DNA from: Phycisphaerae bacterium
GTDB lineage: Bacteria > Planctomycetota > Phycisphaerae > Phycisphaerales > Phycisphaeraceae
Direction of reading: 5' to 3'
Assembly: GCA_030432595.1 (NCBI GenBank)
Contig: JAUIGU010000033.1
Location: 1-45,039, forward strand
DNA length: 45,039 nt
The translations under genes and the position numbers were made by a program. The notes beneath the pieces were generated by a model, which was given only the letters and a program-made list of their open reading frames with translations, did not search any database and was not told the DNA's origin. Position 1 is the first letter of the stretch. Each line of letters begins with the position of its first letter. This document shows positions 1-7,275 of this stretch, piece by piece.

Positions 1-30
1 GGGTGCCACAGTCGCTTTCTCGCGGAGGGG

Positions 31-470
31 TCATGGGGCGGCGTTCCGGAGTTTGAGCCGTGCGTGGTCGAGGGCGATCTTGGCGGTGAGGTGGAACGCC
101 CTGATTATCCCGGTGTGTTCGGTCAACGCGTGCATCTTGTAGCCGCGCGAGAACCTGCCGGTCCCCCCGGAAGTTGTTTTCTTCGGCCGGCGGTGGGGTT
201 CAGGTCGGCCAGTCGTTGCTGGGTGCGCGTGATCATCGCGACGACGCGCGGGGCGTGCAGGCGTTTGCAGAACTAGCTGTTGGACGGCAGACGTCGCGGG
301 CAAAAGAGCCGGCCCGGGTAGCTGTCGCGGCGTGTGGCCCAGGAGCGTGGCCGGTCGTGCGCGACGGACCAGAAGAACATCTTGACGACGAGCCGGTCGC
401 TGACGGTGGGGCGTCGGCGGAGCGGATGGCGTCACGCACGGTCTTCCAAAGATTGCCATCCACACTTGTC
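31..470 (-). pseudogene. Remnant of an IS4/IS5-type DDE transposase
   Basis: Read on the minus strand, the start of a planctomycete-type IS transposase is visible but split over frames. One frame gives SDRLVVKMFFWSVAHDRPRS and then PRRLPSNS, an in-frame TAG (plus 273-275) and FCKRL. Around position 160-180 the homology moves to another frame, which gives RFSRGYKMHALTEHTGIIRA before ending at 31-33. The second and third catalytic acids and the C-terminal half are missing. An amber stop, a frameshift and the truncation make it non-functional. The boundaries of the parent element cannot be seen because the window starts here. The family assignment rests on the RGYKxHAL and DRLxVKxxxW patterns and is fairly secure; the precise IS subgroup is not. 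Confidence 0.7.
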
Positions 471-479
471 GCCTGTTGG

Positions 480-651
480 TTCTGCCCGAACCGGGAGCAA
501 GTGTGGCATCGGCAACGCGTTAGCGCAAATACGCAAGACCGTGGCGCGAAAACGTCCGTGGTACCCATTTCGGAAGCCGTTCGCCGGCCGTGCCCGATAA
601 TGCGAATGCGTCCAGCACGCTCACGGCGGCGCGCGGGGTGCCCGATAGTCG
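480..651. other. Intergenic stretch with no recognised gene
   Basis: I see no gene, tRNA or convincing promoter between the transposase remnant and the small membrane protein at 658. The open frames here are short and overlap each other on both strands, as expected in high-GC DNA. Possibly it is the flank of the decayed insertion sequence. Confidence 0.4.
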
Positions 652-657
652 GTGGTG

Positions 658-945
658 ATGCCCGAACTGCCGCTGTGGCTGGGACTGATCCTCGGGGCGC
701 TGGTCTACGCCCTGGTGACCGCCGTGCTGACCGTGCTGGCCCACCGCAGCCACATGCGCACGCGCCGCCACGACCTGCTGGTCAACATCAAGACCCGCCG
801 CCTCGAATACGAACGCCAGCTCATGGACCGCCAGCGGGCGCTCCAGGCGGACTACGCCAAAAGCGACGTCGAACTCATCGAGGACGACCCGCCCGCGCTC
901 GCCGGCTCGATCACGCCGGCCGGCGAAACCCGCGCCGCGGCGTAA
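658..945 (+). CDS. Small single-pass membrane protein, function unknown
   Basis: A 95-residue protein with one strongly hydrophobic segment near the N terminus (about residues 4-28, LPLWLGLILGALVYALVTAV). A basic stretch (HRSHMRTRRHD) and a charged, probably helical cytoplasmic tail follow. The tail ends in an acidic and Ala/Pro-rich piece. The ATG at 658 was chosen; two GTG codons just before it could also start the protein. There is no clear Shine-Dalgarno sequence, but a GATAGT -10-like box lies at 644-649. It is followed by the MGS/amidohydrolase gene in the same direction, 89 bp downstream. I do not recognise the family. Strand composition and clear topology suggest a real gene. Confidence 0.6.
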   Translation: MPELPLWLGLILGALVYALVTAVLTVLAHRSHMRTRRHDLLVNIKTRRLEYERQLMDRQRALQADYAKSDVELIEDDPPALAGSITPAGETRAAA

Positions 946-1034
946 CGCTGCAAACCCTTGCAAAAAAAACGTGAACACGCCGGCCGCCGGACGTGCGATA
1001 CTGCCCGCGCCCACCGACGCCGGAGCCGCCGTTC

Positions 1035-2525
1035 ATGCCCCCGGAACACGCCCCCCCCGCCGTTCGTCCGACCCCGCCCGGACCGATCAACCCCGCCGGG
1101 CCCAACCCGCTCGACCTGCTGGCGTTCAACGTCAAGCTGCTCGGCCGGCAGTCCGACAAGCACGTCCTCATCTCCGCGGGCAAGGTCAGCGACAAACAGC
1201 GAATCCTGCCCGCCGTGCAAGAGCTCGCGAAACTCGGCCACGTCAAGCTCTTCGCCACGCCCGGCACCCACGCCTTCTTCAACGAGCACGGCCTGGACAA
1301 CACGCTCGTCCACAAAATCACCGAGCACCGCGATCCGAACATTCTGTCGCTGCTCCGCGAGTCACGCTTCGACCTGGTCATCAATGTCCTCACGGGCGAC
1401 CCCGACTACGACGAGGCCAGCGACGTCAAACTCATCCGCTCGCTGTCCATCACCAACGGCATCCCGCTGATCACCGACCCCGACGTCGCGATCGCCACGC
1501 TCAAGCAGGTGGTGAAGGACTGGCAGGCGCAGACCTTCGCCTACCGCATCGCCGACAAGGCCGAGCCGTGGAACATGCGGCTGGAGTTCTTCGACATGGT
1601 CGCGAACCACGGCGGCCTCGCCGTGCACCACGCCCACTTCGACAAGGCGTACCTCATCAACCTCGAAAACCTGCGCCTCTCGCAGATCGACATGCAGCGC
1701 AAGTGGACGCTGTATCGCCACCTCAAAGAGAACTACACCCACGAAGATTTGGTGGAACGCATCGGGCGCGGGTTGCAATCGATGGTGGACCAGGGCGTGA
1801 CGTACTGCCGGACGATGGTCGATGCCGACCGCATCATCGGGCTTAAAGGTGTGAAAGCGGCGCAGGAAGTCAAGCAGCGCTTCGCCGGGCAGATCGACTT
1901 CGAGTTCGGCATCCAGCCGCTCGAGGGCGTGCTCGAACCCGAGTCGCGGAAGATGTACGAAAAGGCCTGCGAACTGGCGGATTTCTGTGGCGGCCTGCCT
2001 TCGCGCGACCGGCCGACGCCGGAGAAACACCTCGACATCATCCTGCAGATCGCCAAGGACCAGGGCAAGAGCGTGGACGTCCACATCGACCAGGAAAACA
2101 ACCCCGACGAGCACGAGACCGAGATGCTCGCGCTCAAGACGCTCGAGCACGAGATGCAAGGCCGGGTCTACGGCGTCCACGCCGTGTCGCTCGCCGCCCA
2201 GCCCGACCACGAGCAGGACCGCGTCATCGCGCTGTGCAAAGAGGCCGACATGGGCATCATCGTCTGCCCCTCGGCGGCGATCTCGATGAAGATGCTCGAC
2301 AAGGTCGGGCCGCTGCACAACGCGATCGCGCCGTACCCCAAGCTGCGCGAGGCGGGCGTGCGCTGCTTCCTGGGCGTGGACAACATCCACGACTTCTTCA
2401 TGCCGATGGTGGACGGCGACGTGTGGACCGAGTGCCGGATGCTGATGGAGGCCTGCCGGTTCTACGACCTGGACGCGGTCGCGGCGTGGGCGTGCAGCAA
2501 AATCGGCGTACCCGTGGCGGTGTGA
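1035..2525 (+). CDS. Fusion of a methylglyoxal-synthase-like domain and a cytosine-deaminase-type amidohydrolase
   Basis: A 496-residue protein in two parts. Residues ~40-165 are an MGS-like domain of the CarB/PurH/MgsA fold: VLISAGKVSDKQ, then FATPGTHAFFNEHG at the phosphate-binding turn, then FDLVINVLTGDP. Residues ~190-496 look like a CodA-type metal-dependent amidohydrolase. They carry an HHAHFDK motif (two His ligands, about 199 and 201), a third His in VDVHIDQE, a GVHAVSLAA His, and a late Asp in FLGVDNIHDFF. The ATG at 1035 follows GGAG (1022-1025) at good spacing; an upstream in-frame start would only add a Pro/Arg-rich leader. The likely role is an allosterically regulated deaminase or hydrolase acting on a nucleobase- or purine-like substrate in the cytoplasm. 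The substrate is not predictable from neighbours. It converges with the small membrane gene at 2539. Confidence 0.8.
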   Translation: MPPEHAPPAVRPTPPGPINPAGPNPLDLLAFNVKLLGRQSDKHVLISAGKVSDKQRILPAVQELAKLGHVKLFATPGTHAFFNEHGLDNTLVHKITEHRDPNILSLLRESRFDLVINVLTGDPDYDEASDVKLIRSLSITNGIPLITDPDVAIATLKQVVKDWQAQTFAYRIADKAEPWNMRLEFFDMVANHGGLAVHHAHFDKAYLINLENLRLSQIDMQRKWTLYRHLKENYTHEDLVERIGRGLQSMVDQGVTYCRTMVDADRIIGLKGVKAAQEVKQRFAGQIDFEFGIQPLEGVLEPESRKMYEKACELADFCGGLPSRDRPTPEKHLDIILQIAKDQGKSVDVHIDQENNPDEHETEMLALKTLEHEMQGRVYGVHAVSLAAQPDHEQDRVIALCKEADMGIIVCPSAAISMKMLDKVGPLHNAIAPYPKLREAGVRCFLGVDNIHDFFMPMVDGDVWTECRMLMEACRFYDLDAVAAWACSKIGVPVAV

Positions 2526-2538
2526 TTCGTCTGTCGGA

Positions 2539-2805
2539 TCAACCCCGACTAACCCGGTTCATCAACGCCGACACCACCAGCCCGAACGCGGCGAGCGCCG
2601 CCCCGCAGAACACGCCCCCGGCCGCACCGATCACCACGGCGGTGCCGACCGGCTCGAGGTCTTCCCACGGGATCAGCTTCGCGAACAGCGTCGGCGCCAG
2701 CGACGCGGCCGCCCACCCGAACAGCCCGCCCATGACCATCCCGGCCAACGCGCCGGCGGTGACCTGAACGAACACGGAAACCGGGGTCCAACGCTTCATG
2801 CCCAT
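2539..2805 (-). CDS. Small two-pass membrane protein, function unknown
   Basis: An 88-residue protein with two Gly/Ala-rich transmembrane segments (about residues 9-35 and 48-78) and a short basic tail (MNRVSRG). It has no cofactor or enzyme motif. The ATG at 2805 lies 17 bp after the stop of the zinc-ribbon/SHOCT gene upstream on the same strand, so the two are probably co-transcribed. A longer version starting at 2862 would overlap that gene and adds only a charged leader, so it was not chosen. A second ATG two codons later (2799) is equally possible. The Gly-rich helices suggest packing against a partner membrane protein, possibly the upstream gene product; this is inference. Confidence 0.65.
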   Translation of the reverse strand: MGMKRWTPVSVFVQVTAGALAGMVMGGLFGWAAASLAPTLFAKLIPWEDLEPVGTAVVIGAAGGVFCGAALAAFGLVVSALMNRVSRG

Positions 2806-2822
2806 GGAGTTCTCGCCCGGCG

Positions 2823-4388
2823 TCACTCGATCACCGCGTTGCCCACCGCGTCGCGCTGCCACGTGCGGTACAGGCTCGTCGAGCCGGCGAACCAGTAGAC
2901 CACCGCGTAGCCGTCCTGGATGCCGGTGAGCATCATGATGCGGTTGCGGCGGTCGTCGCTGGTGATGCTGTCTTCAAAGAACTCGAGTTCGCCGAAGCGG
3001 CTGGTGCGGTCCGCGATGTCGGGACGCGAGCGGGTGAACTCGCTGTCGTTGGCGAGGGTGTTGACCAACGCCTGACGGATCTCGTTCTGGTACTTCTGAA
3101 ACTCGAGGTCGTCGTGGCCGGTGACGGACGGCCCGATGCCGACGCCGACGGTGGCGCTGAGGTTGCCCTGCGCGAGCGACTTGGTCATGTCGGTGTGCCG
3201 GGGGAACAGCCGGACGTCGCCGCCGTCGGGCAGCATGACCGGCCAGAACGCGATCTTGCCTTTGGCCCCCGGCGTCGAGGATGCCACCGCCGGGCGGCGC
3301 GGCGGCGCGGGCGGGTCGGGCCGCTCGGTTTGGCGCGGCGCCACCGTTTCCTCGGGCTCTTCAAAGATGGACACCGCGGGCGGGTCGGGCGCGGGCCCCG
3401 GCTGCCCGGGCATCACCATCACCACCTCGCGGGCCCCGGGCCCCAGCTCCGGCAGGCGCGACGCCCAGGTCACGACCTCCGGCTCGGGCTCGGGCTCCAC
3501 CGTCTCGGTGGTTTCCGTGTCGCGGTCGCGGTTGCGCGTGTTGGTGGCGTCGGCTTGCTGGGTGTTCTTGGGATCGGCGTCGCCGCCGGGTGTCGAGGTG
3601 TCCTGCATGGGCTTGAGGGCGTACGTCCAAACCAGGTACACGCCCAGAAACACGATGCCCACCGCGATCAACGCCTTGAGGAACCCCGGGATCGCCGGGC
3701 CGTCGTTGACGCGGATCGCCCGGTCCGACGCCCCGCCCGCCGACCGGCTCATCGCCTTGCGGGCCATGGAGGCGCTCGACGACGACCCGCCCGCGTAGAT
3801 CTCCGCCTTCCGCCGGCGGTATTCCTCGTCGCTGATCGAGCCCTCGGCCTTGAGGTCGTTGAGCTGACGCAGTTCCTGCATCTGGTCCTGCGCGTTGCCG
3901 ACAAACCCCGACCCGGCCCGCGACCCCGTGTGCGTGCCCGTACCGGTCAGCGCCGCCACCGAGCCCAGCGCCCCGCCCGACAGCGAGTCGTGCAGCAGCG
4001 ACGGCTCGCCCACCGGGTCCAGCGACAGGTGCTTGAGGTCGATCGTCGAGCCCGGCGTGTCCGGCAGCGTCGCGATGTCCACCTTCAACGGCGCTTTGCA
4101 CTTGGGGCAGGGCGTCACCGTGTTGAGCTTGTTCTCGGGGATGTGGATCGTCTTCTCGCACGCCCCGCAGCCGATCGCGATCGACCGCAGCTTCCGCGGC
4201 GCGGCCTTGGCCTCCCCGCCGGACATCGAATCGTCGAGCAAGGAAAGGTCCAGCCCGCCGCCCGCGTCCGGCCGTTCACCCGGCACCGTGATCGCCTTCC
4301 CGCAGCCGGGGCACTTCACCCGCTTGCCGACGTACTGGTCCGGCACCCGCACCTTGGAATCACAGAACTCGCAGGCAAACGTCGGCAT
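2823..4388 (-). CDS. Membrane protein with two zinc ribbons, a SHOCT domain and a C-terminal extracytoplasmic domain
   Basis: A 521-residue multi-domain protein. Residues ~4-34 form a zinc ribbon (CEFC and CPGC pairs) and residues ~80-110 a second one (CGAC and CPKC). A SHOCT motif follows (LNDLKAEGSISDEEYRRRKA, ~180-200), then a Ser-rich linker, one transmembrane helix (~245-265, ALIAVGIVFLGVYLVWTYAL), a long Pro/Glu/Thr-rich spacer and a C-terminal domain. That last domain, rich in DDRRNRIM and GYAVVYWFAG-type sequence, is not recognised. The predicted topology is zinc ribbons inside and C-terminal domain outside. The ATG at 4388 has AAGGGG 8 nt upstream; an upstream in-frame start at 4451 lies inside the probable leader. 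The function is unknown. SHOCT often mediates oligomerisation, so a sensor or assembly scaffold is plausible. Confidence 0.75.
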   Translation of the reverse strand: MPTFACEFCDSKVRVPDQYVGKRVKCPGCGKAITVPGERPDAGGGLDLSLLDDSMSGGEAKAAPRKLRSIAIGCGACEKTIHIPENKLNTVTPCPKCKAPLKVDIATLPDTPGSTIDLKHLSLDPVGEPSLLHDSLSGGALGSVAALTGTGTHTGSRAGSGFVGNAQDQMQELRQLNDLKAEGSISDEEYRRRKAEIYAGGSSSSASMARKAMSRSAGGASDRAIRVNDGPAIPGFLKALIAVGIVFLGVYLVWTYALKPMQDTSTPGGDADPKNTQQADATNTRNRDRDTETTETVEPEPEPEVVTWASRLPELGPGAREVVMVMPGQPGPAPDPPAVSIFEEPEETVAPRQTERPDPPAPPRRPAVASSTPGAKGKIAFWPVMLPDGGDVRLFPRHTDMTKSLAQGNLSATVGVGIGPSVTGHDDLEFQKYQNEIRQALVNTLANDSEFTRSRPDIADRTSRFGELEFFEDSITSDDRRNRIMMLTGIQDGYAVVYWFAGSTSLYRTWQRDAVGNAVIE

Positions 4389-4451
4389 CAATAAAACCCC
4401 TTCGGAATCCTGTTTAGCGGAGATGCAGGCCTCGGGTCCGTCCGTCACCAA

Positions 4452-4480
4452 GGTCTAAGTCACGGAACCAACGCCGTCAA
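4452..4480 (-). promoter_or_regulatory. Sigma-70-type promoter for the zinc-ribbon/SHOCT gene
   Basis: On the minus strand TTGACG (plus 4475-4480) and TAGACC (plus 4452-4457) are separated by exactly 17 nt. This places the start of transcription about 55 nt upstream of the ATG at 4388, leaving room for the AAGGGG ribosome binding site. Confidence 0.6.
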
Positions 4481-4606
4481 GCGGTTTTTGTTGCGTCTTT
4501 GCGGGTTCGGCCGGGTTTATACAGTTCTGGGACGTCGTGGCTGACATGGTCGCAATCCGGCGAACCGCCACCCCGCGTTGGACGGCCCGCCTACCCCAAA
4601 GTTCCG

Positions 4607-4618
4607 TAGACTCCACGG
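4607..4618 (+). promoter_or_regulatory. -10-like box directly before the RidA-family start codon (leaderless candidate)
   Basis: TAGACT (4607-4612) stands exactly 6 nt before the ATG at 4619, so transcription would start on or next to the A of the start codon. No Shine-Dalgarno sequence is present. No good -35 box lies at 16-18 nt; a TTGGAC sits 23 nt upstream. Confidence 0.4.
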
Positions 4619-5083
4619 ATGGACCTCCGTGCCCGCCTGCATGAACTGGACCTGACGTTGCCCGCACCCGGCCGGCCCGTGGCCGACTACGTCCCGGCGG
4701 TCCGCGCCGGCGGCCTGGTGATCGTCTCGGGGCAACTGCCGATGCGCGACGGGGCCATGCTCGTCACCGGGCCGGTCGCCGACGCGGTCACGGTCGAGGA
4801 GGCGGCGGAGGCGGCCGGGCAGTGCGTGCTCAACGGGCTGGCGGCGGCGGACGCCGTGCTCGACGGGGACTGGACCGGCTTCGACCGCGCGGTCCGGCTG
4901 GGCGTGTTCGTGGCCTCCGGCGACGGCTTCACGGACCAGCATCTGGTCGCCAACGGGGCCAGCGCGGTCCTGACCGCCGTCTTCGGTGAGGCGGGCCGGC
5001 ACGCCCGGGCAGCGGTGGGGGTCCCGAGCCTGCCGCTGGGGGCGTCGGTCGAGGTTGAGATGATGCTGGGGTTTTCCGCCTGA
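4619..5083 (+). CDS. RidA/YjgF/UK114 family protein
   Basis: A 154-residue cytoplasmic protein covering a full RidA-like domain. Recognisable features are VIVSGQLPMRDG near residue 40, FDRAVRLGVFVASGDGF in the middle and HARAAVGVPSLPLGASVEVE at the end. The Arg in the RAAVG segment corresponds to the Arg that binds the carboxylate of 2-aminoacrylate-type substrates in RidA. Length and the N-terminal extension fit the slightly longer subfamily rather than canonical ~128-residue RidA, so deamination of enamine/imine intermediates is likely but not proven. It is divergent from the zinc-ribbon gene. Its start codon follows a -10-like box at 6 nt, suggesting a leaderless mRNA. Confidence 0.85.
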   Translation: MDLRARLHELDLTLPAPGRPVADYVPAVRAGGLVIVSGQLPMRDGAMLVTGPVADAVTVEEAAEAAGQCVLNGLAAADAVLDGDWTGFDRAVRLGVFVASGDGFTDQHLVANGASAVLTAVFGEAGRHARAAVGVPSLPLGASVEVEMMLGFSA

Positions 5084-5164
5084 TCAAACTCTGACCAAGC
5101 TCGGACTCGGGCCTGACCGGGGTTCAGCCCCGGGACGCCGGTTGGGGCGTCCGTATCGCCCGCC

Positions 5165-5193
5165 TTGACGAAAACCCGATCCCACACGACACT
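5165..5193 (+). promoter_or_regulatory. Sigma-70-type promoter for the coiled-coil membrane gene
   Basis: TTGACG (5165-5170) and GACACT (5188-5193) are spaced by 17 nt, giving a leader of about 90 nt before the ATG at 5290. AGCGGAG stands at Shine-Dalgarno distance. A GC-rich pair of small hairpins lies upstream (about 5117-5151), between the RidA-family stop and this promoter. Confidence 0.5.
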
Positions 5194-5289
5194 TAACGAC
5201 TCGCGGGGCACGGGCGATCCCGGCCCCGGCCGTGCGGTCCCCCCGGCCGTTCGCCCCGCCGTCCCTCCCATCCCAAGCGGAGTTTTCTC

Positions 5290-6576
5290 ATGGCACGTGC
5301 TCGTTCTGGCGGCAGCCCCTCGGCCGCATGGGCCGTCACCCTCCTCGGGGCCGGCTTTTTCATCTGCGGCATCCTCGCGGTCCTGTTCTTCGCCCAGAAG
5401 GGAGGCGTGCAGGAAGAACTGGACGCCGCCGAGCGCGACCTGCGCGAGCTGGTCAACAACGCCGAGGCCAACAGCCCCGCCGTGCAGGAGGCCAAGAACA
5501 ACGACCAGGGCATGACCGCCGTGGGCTTCCTGCTCAACAAGGCCGACCAGGCCCGCAACGACCTGGCCACCGCCAACCAGTCGGTCAGCGACCTCCAGGT
5601 TCAGAAGTCCGACCTCGAAACCAAACTCAAGACCACTCAGGGCCTGCTCGAGCAAGCCCAGCGTGACGCCGCGGCCACCGCCGCCGGCCTGGCCGAAGCC
5701 CGCAGCGCCTTCGACGCCAAGGCCCAGGAACTCGAAGGCCGCGTCGCCGCGGCCGAGCAGACCAACACCGACCTCAAGACCCAGCTCGCCGAGTACGAAA
5801 CCGCCATCCGCGGCAGCACCGAAGAAGCCCGCCGGGCCCTTCAGAACAACATCGATCAACTCCGGGTCGACCTCGACGCCAGCCGGCGCGAGCTCGCCTC
5901 CGCCCAGGCCGAACTCGTCAACCTTCGCGGGGCCCGCGACGAAGCCATCGCCAAGATCGCCGACCCCGACGCCGACGTCGCCACCATCACCAACAACGGC
6001 AACACGGTCTACCTCAACATCGGCCGCAACCAGAAGGTCACGCGCGGCCTGACGTTCTCCATCTTCGACGCCGACGACCTGGTCAAGCTCGAGGGCGACC
6101 TCGAACTGGAACCCAAGGCCGTCGTCGACGTCTTCGAGGTCCTCGACAACTCCTCCACCGCCCGCGTCGTGCAGCGCCAGCTCGGCAAGCGCATCGACGT
6201 CGGCGACGCCGCCATCAACCTCGCCTTCGACCCCAACCGCGTGTTCCGGTTCTTCGTCTTCGGCGACTTCGACATCGACAACACCGGCGACGCCAACGAC
6301 ATCGACCGCATCAAGTCCCGCATCCGCCAGTGGGACAGCCAGGTCGCCGACGCGATCGACTACAACGTCGACTTCCTCGTGCTCGGCAAGCCCCCCGCCC
6401 TTCCCCGCGAGCTCACCGGCTCGGAACGCTCCGACCCGATCCGCATCCAGGAATACAACGCCCAGCAACGCAAATTCAACGAGTACAACGAGCTGCTCGC
6501 CCAGGCCAAGGAGTTCAACATCCCGGTCCTCAGCCAGAACCGCTTCCTCGCCCTGGTCGGGTACTACCAGCGCTGA
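5290..6576 (+). CDS. Membrane-anchored coiled-coil protein with a BRCT-like C-terminal domain
   Basis: A 428-residue protein. An N-terminal transmembrane anchor (about residues 14-37) is followed by a long heptad-rich coiled coil (~42-220, rich in Glu, Gln, Ala, Leu and Lys). Next comes a beta-rich domain (~225-310; TVYLNIGRNQKVTRGLTFSI) and a C-terminal part (~317-428). That last part reads FVFGDFD...RIKSRIRQWDSQVADAID..VDFLVLGKPP and ends IPVLSQNRFLALVGYY. This order (hydrophobic strand, helix, YxVDFLVLG strand, terminal IPVLSxxxFL) resembles a divergent BRCT fold. I therefore infer a BRCT-like module, which is unusual on a membrane-anchored protein. There is no enzyme motif. A role in envelope organisation is a guess. 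It has its own promoter and a strong terminator, so it is probably monocistronic. Confidence 0.75.
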   Translation: MARARSGGSPSAAWAVTLLGAGFFICGILAVLFFAQKGGVQEELDAAERDLRELVNNAEANSPAVQEAKNNDQGMTAVGFLLNKADQARNDLATANQSVSDLQVQKSDLETKLKTTQGLLEQAQRDAAATAAGLAEARSAFDAKAQELEGRVAAAEQTNTDLKTQLAEYETAIRGSTEEARRALQNNIDQLRVDLDASRRELASAQAELVNLRGARDEAIAKIADPDADVATITNNGNTVYLNIGRNQKVTRGLTFSIFDADDLVKLEGDLELEPKAVVDVFEVLDNSSTARVVQRQLGKRIDVGDAAINLAFDPNRVFRFFVFGDFDIDNTGDANDIDRIKSRIRQWDSQVADAIDYNVDFLVLGKPPALPRELTGSERSDPIRIQEYNAQQRKFNEYNELLAQAKEFNIPVLSQNRFLALVGYYQR

Positions 6577-6604
6577 GACCATCGGAAATCCCAACTCCCC
6601 CACA

Positions 6605-6628
6605 CCCCGCGTCCCCGCGGGGTTTTTT
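6605..6628 (+). terminator. Rho-independent terminator after the coiled-coil gene
   Basis: A perfect 7-bp GC stem (CCCCGCG at 6605-6611 with CGCGGGG at 6616-6622) with a 4-nt loop is followed by six T residues (6623-6628). It lies 29 nt after the stop codon. Confidence 0.9.
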
Positions 6629-6644
6629 CTTGTGGGTTTTTCGC

Positions 6645-6691
6645 AGCCGGGAGCCGGCGGCTCCCGGTCCGGAACCGGCCGGGTTCCGGCT
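6645..6691. repeat. 47-bp double hairpin (copy A)
   Basis: Two adjacent GC-rich hairpins share the frame AGCCGG...CCGGTCCGG...CCGGCT. A second 47-bp element with the same frame but different stem bodies lies at 7229-7275. In both, the stems remain complementary. Confidence 0.6.
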
Positions 6692-6724
6692 ATCCGTGCA
6701 AGAAACACGGATGATTTTGGGGAC

Positions 6725-7161
6725 GACAACGCCCCTCGGATTCACTTGTGAAAGAACGCCGTGTGCGTCTCTGGCGAGCCGGGCCGTGTCGGCCCGGTGT
6801 CCGGAACCCGGGCCGACACGGCCCGGCTCGCTTTGGGCTCGCTTTGAACTCGCTGCGAAACAATCCGGAGCGGGACCGCCGTCACGATCCAAACAGACCC
6901 CCGGCCGGCGTCGGTTTTTCAACCCGCCGTCACCGCGCTTCGGATGGGACTCGCTCGGGGGGTTCCGGCGGGAGACGGCGTGCAATCGAGGTCCGTCTCG
7001 ATTCACCCGCGTCCAAGGCCACACGGCATTTCGTGATTAAGGAACTCAAGCCCTCACCCACCTGGCACCCACGCGGAGGCCACGCCCCACTCTCGCTGTA
7101 TTCATTTTACCCACGGGTCAAGAACCCGCAGCAAAGTACCGGGCCAAGCGTGCGCAGCAAA
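6725..7161. repeat. Dispersed ~430-bp repeat, copy 1
   Basis: This stretch matches 43857-44280 in the same orientation over its whole length with scattered substitutions and small indels. Both start GACAAC.CCCCT, continue TTCACTTGTGAAAGAAC, contain SACCCACCTGGCACCCACGC-like and ACTCTCGCTGTATTCAT blocks, and end CCAAGCGTGCGCAG. Near the 5' end is a 24-bp inverted repeat (6774-6797 with 6808-6831) in which each arm is itself palindromic. No reading frame is conserved between copies because of indels, so it is probably non-coding: either a decayed mobile element or a structured regulatory/RNA element. Confidence 0.8.
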
Positions 7162-7228
7162 GAGACATATGCGGCGTGTGATCTTATTTAGTGCCAACGA
7201 ACGCCACGTACCACCCGCGTGGTCTCTC

Positions 7229-7275
7229 AGCCGGAACCGGGCCGGTTCCGGTCCGGACGCGGCCCGCGTCCGGCT
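7229..7275. repeat. 47-bp double hairpin (copy B)
   Basis: Same length and frame as 6645-6691 (AGCCGG...CCGGTCCGG...CCGGCT), with stem bodies that differ from copy A but are again self-complementary. Copies A and B flank the dispersed repeat at 6725-7161. Confidence 0.6.

Noticed and set aside
4578-4612. TTGGAC as the -35 box of the RidA-family promoter
   Set aside because: It lies 23 nt from the -10 box, well outside the 16-18 nt range.
6725-7161. Short open frames inside the dispersed repeat as a small protein family
   Set aside because: Small indels between the two copies shift the frames on both strands, so no protein sequence is conserved along the repeat.
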